Shown here: in pieces, positions 6,493 through 10,672 of the stretch
How the letters are laid out: each line of letters begins with the position of its first letter
Position numbering within the stretch: the first letter of the stretch is position 1
Assembly: GCA_002405875.1 (NCBI GenBank)
Contig: DHMR01000014.1
Span: forward strand, 1 to 10,672
Source: a bacterium UBA4637
GTDB taxonomy: Bacteria > Bacteroidota > Bacteroidia > Bacteroidales > Bacteroidaceae
Direction: 5' to 3'
DNA: 10,672 nt
Position numbers and translations under genes: made by a program
Notes under the pieces: generated by a model
Told to the model about the DNA's origin: nothing
Seen by the model: only the letters and a program-made list of their open reading frames with translations
The model's database searches: none

Positions 6493-7806
6493 TTACTGTT
6501 CTGGATATTGCTGATAGATGGTCAAGCCAAACTCACCAGCCAGTGCATAAGCATGTTCCATGATGTCGGCGAGGATGTGCTCATAGTTGACCCACACCTT
6601 GTCCTTGAGGAAGAAATAAAACTCGATAGGAAGTCCGCATTGGGTAGCTTCCAAATGGCGCACCATCAAAGTCAACCCCGTATTTACCTCAGGGCGCTCA
6701 CGAAGGTATCTTTCCATGTACTTTCTATACAACTGGAGATTGGTTGGTGCGAGAGCTGACGGATTCAGCAAATCAATATCCTCCACCTTTTTTCCTTGCT
6801 CCATCTGCTTTTCTGCTTGGCTCAACGAATCGGCAGAAATCTCGGTGACAGAAATACCATCCTTCGCCAAGGTCTTTTGCAAAGACTCTTTCAATTTGAA
6901 GGAGTCCTCCGTGGCGAAATGCTTCTCGATGAACTTTTGCTTCAAGGCATCATCGACCAATCGTACGCTTCGGAAGTCGAAGTAGACTACTCGTTTCACG
7001 CGTCTTCCCCCACCCTGTTGCATACCAATCCAGTTTTGGAAAGAACCATTCACCAAGGTCGTAGGAGAAATGGTGACGATGGTATTGTCGAAGTTGCGCA
7101 CCTTCACGGTCGTGAGCGACATTTCCTCCACGATACCATTGGCATCCACCGACTTTACGGTTATCCAATCGCCCTTGTGAAGCATGTCGTTGCTCGTGAG
7201 ACGGACACCCGAAGCCAATCCCGTGATGGTGTCCTTGAAGACCAACATCAGCACGGCGGAAGTAGCGCCCAAGCCAGCAAACAAGGTCATCGGATTCTTG
7301 CCAAGCAAGATGGCGATGACCACGACACCAGCCACGAAAAGCATCAAGATACGGAGCACGCCACAGAAAGTATGGAAATACTGTTGTGCCGAAGACCGAC
7401 GCTGCCCCGACTCCTCCAGTCCCTTGAACGAACCGATGAACACCAGAGCGGTGCGCACCGACATCACGACGATGTAGATGCCAGTGGCACGTTCCAATAT
7501 CTCCTTGAATATAGGATACTCCAAATATACCAATGGCATGAGCTTCCATATCACGATGGCTGGTACAATGTGGCAAGCCGAGGTCAGTACCTTTTTGTTG
7601 AGCAAGACATCATCCCAAGTCACCTCGGTTTTCTCAGTTATCTTGCTAATGAGCGGTACCAATATCTTTCTACAAAGGAAGTCGCTCAGCATAGCCAACA
7701 AGATGGCGGTGATGGTGAGCAACACATGGCGAAGCATCGGAACTGCGCCACCAGTGATGCCTACCATACTGATCAAATCCTCTACAAACTTACGAATATC
7801 CTCCAT
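6493..7806 (-). CDS. MscS-family mechanosensitive channel (YbdG/MscM-like)
   Basis: This 437-aa inner-membrane channel is expected to open under membrane tension and release solutes on osmotic downshock. About five hydrophobic helices are visible (roughly 23-42, 75-95, 108-127, 150-169 and 174-200). The last is the pore-lining helix, rich in Gly/Ala (AGLGATSAVLMLVFKDTITGLASGV split here as AGLGATSAVL and FKDTITGLASGV). The beta domain follows at about 205-262, with GDWITVKSVDANGIVEEMSL and the RNFDNTIVTISP segment typical of MscS proteins. The large soluble C-terminus (about 265-437), with a charged insertion near 330-350, resembles the YbdG branch rather than the small MscS. The gene starts 36 bp after the D-Ala-D-Ala carboxypeptidase stop and lies 29 bp before mutY, so co-transcription is likely. 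Confidence 0.9.
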   Translation of the reverse strand: MEDIRKFVEDLISMVGITGGAVPMLRHVLLTITAILLAMLSDFLCRKILVPLISKITEKTEVTWDDVLLNKKVLTSACHIVPAIVIWKLMPLVYLEYPIFKEILERATGIYIVVMSVRTALVFIGSFKGLEESGQRRSSAQQYFHTFCGVLRILMLFVAGVVVIAILLGKNPMTLFAGLGATSAVLMLVFKDTITGLASGVRLTSNDMLHKGDWITVKSVDANGIVEEMSLTTVKVRNFDNTIVTISPTTLVNGSFQNWIGMQQGGGRRVKRVVYFDFRSVRLVDDALKQKFIEKHFATEDSFKLKESLQKTLAKDGISVTEISADSLSQAEKQMEQGKKVEDIDLLNPSALAPTNLQLYRKYMERYLRERPEVNTGLTLMVRHLEATQCGLPIEFYFFLKDKVWVNYEHILADIMEHAYALAGEFGLTIYQQYPEQ

Positions 7807-7818
7807 AACATTACAATA

Positions 7819-7838
7819 TTTTTACCTTTTTTACCTTT
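7819..7838. repeat. Short GGTAAAAA direct repeat between the carboxypeptidase and channel genes
   Basis: The plus strand reads TTTTTACC (7819-7826), then TTTTTTACC (7827-7835), then TTT. On the minus strand this is AAAGGTAAAAAAGGTAAAAA, lying 12-32 nt before the channel ATG. It could serve as an A-rich translation leader, and no function is established. Confidence 0.5.
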
Positions 7839-7842
7839 AAAA

Positions 7843-9141
7843 CTACGGTTGGCACAACAACTCGCACACCTTGTCGGCGAAGTTGCGGGCGTTATTGCCG
7901 TGCATGATACCGTTATTGATAATAGAGAAGCACAGGTCGTGACCATTGGCAGCCTTGCAGTAACCAGCAAGCGAGATGATACCTGTCAGCGTGCCTGTCT
8001 TTGCCTTCACATTGCCATGGGCGAAACCGCTTCTCATACGCTTCTTCAAAGTGCCGTCAACACCAGCCACAGGAAGCGAAGGCTTCAAGTGCGGCAGGAT
8101 GTTTTCGTTCTGATAAGCATAGCGGAGGAGACGCACCTCCAGTTCGGCACTCAGATAATTATAGAGTGAAAGTCCAGAGCCATCGGCAAGCTTGCATCGC
8201 TGAGGGTCAAGTCCTATCTTGCGAAAAAGCTGTCGCTCCACGCTACGAGCACTCTTGGCACTCGCCGGGCGATTACCCGTAGAGGCAGCTATCTGATAGT
8301 ACATACTCTCCGCATAGAGATTGTCGCTTTCCTTCATCATCTTATGAAGAATCTGATCCATTGTATGGAAACGAGTACATACCGAGAAAGCACTGGCAGG
8401 ACAGCGCTTGACAGAAACGCTCTCTCCGAGGTAGACAATGCCCGCATCTTTCAGCTTGGACAAAAATCGATCCATGAAATTATCCTTTCGACCAAATACC
8501 AAAGGCGAGAGCACAGGGTTGTCATCATCCCAGCACCACCCCTCGCCAAGCAAGTCGGCATCTTTCATCGATCGGTCGGCATAAATATTTCCCTGTATGC
8601 TGTCCACACCCATGTCCTTCAAACTCGTTACGAAAGCTGTCATATCATCCGTATTAAAACGAGGATCCATGCCACCGATGCAATAGATGTCGCCTTTGAG
8701 AACATGATTTTCCACAGTCCCCGTATATTTCAGTTGAGTCTTAAACTGATAAGAGCCGCCCAACTTGTCGAGAGCCGTAATGGCAGTCACCAGTTTCATG
8801 GTACTGGCAGGACGCATCAGTTGACGTTCACGAAAATGATAGATGCAGGAGTCCGCCTCCAAGTCCCAGACCATAATTCCGACCTGGGAAGTCTCAAACA
8901 TCTTGCTTTCCAAGAGTTTGTCGATACCTTTTTGCATCGCTTGCGGCCAAGGCAATCTCAACGTATCCCGAGCTATCGAATCCACCATGGCGGAATCCGT
9001 CACCTCATTGTCGTCCTTGTCCTCCACAACCTCTTCATCGTGTTCGTCACCCGAATTTTCTATGACCACTTGCGCTTGCAATGGAAGGCTAAGTGCCACC
9101 ACAGCTAGCAAACTCATCACATATTTAAAAATCTTATTCAT
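7843..9141 (-). CDS. dacB: D-alanyl-D-alanine carboxypeptidase/endopeptidase, PBP4 type (peptidase S13)
   Basis: This 432-aa periplasmic penicillin-binding protein trims the terminal D-Ala or cuts cross-bridges in peptidoglycan. It has a signal peptide at residues 1-23 (MNKIFKYVM, hydrophobic core, cleavage near LQA-QVV). All three active-site motifs are present: SxxK at 113-116 (PASTMK, nucleophile Ser113), SDN at 272-274, and KTG at 381-383. The roughly 155 residues between the first two motifs hold the S13-specific insert domains. Motifs such as GDIYCIGGMDP and LSPLVFGRKDN fall at the usual places. A very acidic stretch of about 20 residues (31-50) separates the signal peptide from the catalytic domain and is unusual. 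The gene lies 39 bp after the PH-like protein gene and 36 bp before the channel gene on the same strand. Confidence 0.93.
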   Translation of the reverse strand: MNKIFKYVMSLLAVVALSLPLQAQVVIENSGDEHDEEVVEDKDDNEVTDSAMVDSIARDTLRLPWPQAMQKGIDKLLESKMFETSQVGIMVWDLEADSCIYHFRERQLMRPASTMKLVTAITALDKLGGSYQFKTQLKYTGTVENHVLKGDIYCIGGMDPRFNTDDMTAFVTSLKDMGVDSIQGNIYADRSMKDADLLGEGWCWDDDNPVLSPLVFGRKDNFMDRFLSKLKDAGIVYLGESVSVKRCPASAFSVCTRFHTMDQILHKMMKESDNLYAESMYYQIAASTGNRPASAKSARSVERQLFRKIGLDPQRCKLADGSGLSLYNYLSAELEVRLLRYAYQNENILPHLKPSLPVAGVDGTLKKRMRSGFAHGNVKAKTGTLTGIISLAGYCKAANGHDLCFSIINNGIMHGNNARNFADKVCELLCQP

Positions 9142-9180
9142 TTCAACAGTTCTTCAAGGGAAGCATCCCTATCTTCTAAT

Positions 9181-9603
9181 TTATTTTTCTAATTTACCAA
9201 GTTTTTTCTCTACCTCTTTGACAAATCCCTCCTCGTTGTCAGGTTGGAGGCTCACCAAGTGCTTAGCACCAAACTCGATGACTAAGGCATGGTCGAGCCC
9301 CAGGCACACCTTCATCGGCTCCACCTTGACAATATCGCACACAGGAATGGTCTTCTTGCTAGAAAATCGCCCCTCGTCGATGACGATGAAGTCCATCTCC
9401 TCGTCACGGTCAATAGGTTTGACACGCTTGAAGGTATAGGTCGTATGGAGGATACGCTCTATCATGCCCACAATGACAATGGCCAAGAAAATGCCGACAA
9501 TCGCCACTTTCGTCCAAAAGAAATAACCTGCCAAAAGTGTGAAAAGAGCGATGCCACATTTTGCCGTCAAAGTGAAACGTTTATGAAAAGTTCTGTCTGT
9601 CAT
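9181..9603 (-). CDS. Two-TM membrane protein with PH-like domain
   Basis: This 140-aa protein of unknown specific function has two adjacent hydrophobic helices at about residues 15-30 and 33-50. A cytoplasmic-type domain of about 85 residues follows. The pattern TTYTFKR, then FIVIDEGRFSSKKTIPVCDIVKVEP, given here as DEGRFSSKKTIPVCDIVKVEP in part, resembles bacterial pleckstrin-homology (bPH/YdbS-like) domains with their RGRF-KKxxIPxxDIxxVE core. The C-terminus (NEEGFVKEVEKKL) fits the closing helix. It is the first gene of the minus-strand cluster leading to dacB, the channel and mutY, so it probably sits in the inner membrane together with envelope proteins. No catalytic residues are apparent. 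Confidence 0.7.
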   Translation of the reverse strand: MTDRTFHKRFTLTAKCGIALFTLLAGYFFWTKVAIVGIFLAIVIVGMIERILHTTYTFKRVKPIDRDEEMDFIVIDEGRFSSKKTIPVCDIVKVEPMKVCLGLDHALVIEFGAKHLVSLQPDNEEGFVKEVEKKLGKLEK

Positions 9604-9628
9604 ACCTTATTTAATATAGCTATATGAA

Positions 9629-9641
9629 AGCCTCAAAGGCT
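9629..9641 (-). other. Small hairpin in the leader of the PH-like gene
   Basis: AGCC (9629-9632) pairs with GGCT (9638-9641) around a 5-nt loop, 26-38 nt before the ATG at 9603. A 12-bp palindrome ATATAGCTATAT lies next to it at 9614-9625. Both fall within the expected leader. They may be incidental. Confidence 0.3.
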
Positions 9642-9662
9642 CTAAATCACTAAAAAACACTG

Positions 9663-9670
9663 CAAAATTA
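9663..9670 (-). promoter_or_regulatory. -7 element for the four-gene minus-strand cluster
   Basis: Read on the minus strand, TAATTTTG (9670-9663) matches TAnnTTTG. Transcription would start near 9655, about 50 nt before the ATG at 9603. No clear TTTG is seen at the -33 position, so the call rests on one box. Confidence 0.45.
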
Positions 9671-9712
9671 CAAAAAATCCCCCTCTTTTTACTCATTTTA
9701 AAGATAAATTAT

Positions 9713-9720
9713 TACTTTTG
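9713..9720 (+). promoter_or_regulatory. -7 element for nadB
   Basis: TACTTTTG matches TAnnTTTG exactly. The expected -33 region (about 9686-9692) is T-rich but has no clean TTTG. Transcription would start near 9727 and give a leader of about 83 nt. The element lies about 45 bp from the divergent -7 box at 9663-9670, so the two promoters share upstream DNA. Confidence 0.5.
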
Positions 9721-9753
9721 CAACGAATTAAGGAATCAATCCGAATAATAATT

Positions 9754-9782
9754 AGGGATTTTTGCTTCGGCAAGCACTCCCT
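9754..9782 (+). promoter_or_regulatory. Stem-loop with TTCG tetraloop in the nadB leader
   Basis: AGGGA (9754-9758) pairs with TCCCT (9778-9782). Inside it TTGC (9762-9765) pairs with GCAA (9770-9773) around the loop TTCG (9766-9769). The two stems are separated by an internal loop of 3 and 4 nt. It ends 27 nt before the nadB ATG. It could act in regulation or in mRNA stability, and it matches no NAD riboswitch that I can recall. Confidence 0.45.
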
Positions 9783-9809
9783 GTGAAGAAACAAGATAAA
9801 ATAAACTCA

Positions 9810-10672
9810 ATGGTTTATAAGTATGATTTTCTGATTATCGGTGCAGGAGTTGCCGGTATGAGCTACGCTCTGAAAGTTGCCAGAGCGCACAAAGGTAAAG
9901 TGTGCATGATTTGCAAAACCTCGCTCGACGAGGCCAACACATCGTTTGCACAAGGTGGTGTTGCTTCAGTCACTAACCTCGAAGTGGACAACTTCGAAAA
10001 GCACATCCAGGATACAATGATTGCTGGTGACTACATCAGCGACATTGAAGCAGTCAAGCAAGTGGTAACCAAAGCCCCAGAGCAAATCAAAGAGCTTGTA
10101 AATTGGGGTGTCAACTTCGACAAGCAGCAGGATGGCAAGTTCGACCTCCATCGTGAGGGCGGTCATAGTGAGTTCCGCATTCTTCATCACGCAGATGATA
10201 CTGGTGCCGAGATTCAGCGTGGCTTGATGGCGGCAGTGCGTAACAACCCAGACATCGACATCAAGGAGAATCATTTCGCCGTGGAGATTATCACCCAGCA
10301 CCACTTGGGTGCCCGTGTGACTCGCCGTACTCCTTACATCAACTGCTACGGCGCATACGTGCTGAACCCTGATACCCAGAAGGTGGATACCTATCTGAGC
10401 AAGGTTACCGTGATGTGTACCGGTGGATGTGGTGCCGTTTATCAGACTACTACCAACCCTGTGATTGCCACAGGCGATGGCGAGGCGATGGTTTATCGTG
10501 CCAAGGGTACGGTAGCCGATATGGAGTTCGTGCAGTTCCACCCTACAGCCCTCTTCCACCCAGGAGAGACCCACCCAGCATTCCTCATCACCGAGGCGAT
10601 GCGTGGTTACGGCGGCATCCTGCGCTTGCCTAACGGCGAGAGCTTCATGGAGAAATACGACAAGCGATTGAG
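9810..10672 (+). CDS. nadB: L-aspartate oxidase NadB (N-terminal 287 codons)
   Basis: This flavoenzyme oxidises L-aspartate to iminoaspartate, the first step of de novo NAD synthesis, in the cytoplasm. NadA then uses the product. The ATG at 9810 gives MVYKYDFLIIGAGVAGM, placing the FAD dinucleotide-binding motif GxGxxG at residues 11-16. Further family signatures are TSFAQGGVA (44-52), the substrate-site segment GGHSEFRILHHADDTG (117-132), CTGGCGAVYQTTTNP (203-217) with ATGDG (220-224), MEFVQFHPTALFHP (238-251) with His244, and TEAMRGYGG (261-269) with Arg265. The HPTA and EAMRG motifs are shared with fumarate reductase flavoproteins. The HHADDTG and SFAQGG segments point to NadB. The remaining C-terminal part lies beyond the window. 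The gene is divergent from the PH-like cluster. Confidence 0.95.
   Translation, partial: MVYKYDFLIIGAGVAGMSYALKVARAHKGKVCMICKTSLDEANTSFAQGGVASVTNLEVDNFEKHIQDTMIAGDYISDIEAVKQVVTKAPEQIKELVNWGVNFDKQQDGKFDLHREGGHSEFRILHHADDTGAEIQRGLMAAVRNNPDIDIKENHFAVEIITQHHLGARVTRRTPYINCYGAYVLNPDTQKVDTYLSKVTVMCTGGCGAVYQTTTNPVIATGDGEAMVYRAKGTVADMEFVQFHPTALFHPGETHPAFLITEAMRGYGGILRLPNGESFMEKYDKRL

Noticed and set aside
6796..8169. Long plus-strand open frame (457 codons) opposite the channel and carboxypeptidase genes
   Set aside because: It runs antisense across two well-supported genes, has a His/Gln/Arg-rich composition typical of shadow frames and shows no domain.
9157..9170. AGGGA/TCCCT hairpin in the gap between the PH-like gene and dacB
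   Set aside because: It has only five pairs with a 4-nt loop and no T-tract, too weak to call a terminator or regulator.
9966..10574. 202-codon minus-strand frame opposite nadB
   Set aside because: It lies antisense to conserved NadB motifs and its composition fits a shadow frame.

Overview
The window looks like chromosome of a Bacteroidales bacterium, most like Prevotella/Segatella. The gene families are typical of that group. Two secreted proteins end in a Prevotella-style C-terminal tail (GIVI...GKK). Start codons lack Shine-Dalgarno sites and sit behind A/T-rich leaders. Five upstream regions carry the Bacteroidetes -7 element TAnnTTTG, two of them with a TTG at the expected -33 spacing. 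No rRNA, tRNA, insertion sequence or CRISPR array is visible.

Layout. (1) 1-234: the C-terminal end of an NhaC-type Na+/H+ antiporter, then a 16-bp perfect-stem terminator that works in both directions. (2) 268-2492, minus strand: a 668-aa secreted protein with Ig-like repeats, followed 29 bp later by a 62-aa acidic peptide of unknown function, probably one transcript. (3) 2706-4265, plus strand, divergent from (2): a secreted endonuclease I with a C-terminal sorting-like tail. (4) 4438-4980: rubrerythrin with its own promoter. (5) 4981-5350: no intact gene. This stretch holds a four-copy 21-bp tandem repeat made of inverted repeats, a bidirectional terminator, and a remnant of an ECF sigma factor on the minus strand. 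(6) 9603 down to 5351, minus strand: four closely spaced genes, namely a two-TM PH-like protein, a PBP4-type D-Ala-D-Ala carboxypeptidase, an MscS-type channel and MutY. (7) 9713-10672: promoter, structured leader and first 287 codons of nadB, running off the edge.

How they work together. Regions 2 and 3 form a divergent pair of exported proteins sharing a 213-bp promoter region. The rubrerythrin is a stand-alone peroxide-defence gene. The four-gene minus cluster mixes envelope functions (peptidoglycan trimming, tension-gated channel, membrane PH protein) with repair of oxidised DNA. NadB begins de novo NAD synthesis.

The most unusual items are the 21-bp repeat array after rubrerythrin, the sigma-factor remnant overlapping the mutY end, the acidic Asp-rich peptide behind the Ig-like protein, and the 7-bp tandem repeat that contains the mutY start codon. 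I see no clear undescribed multi-gene system. These four are the best leads.
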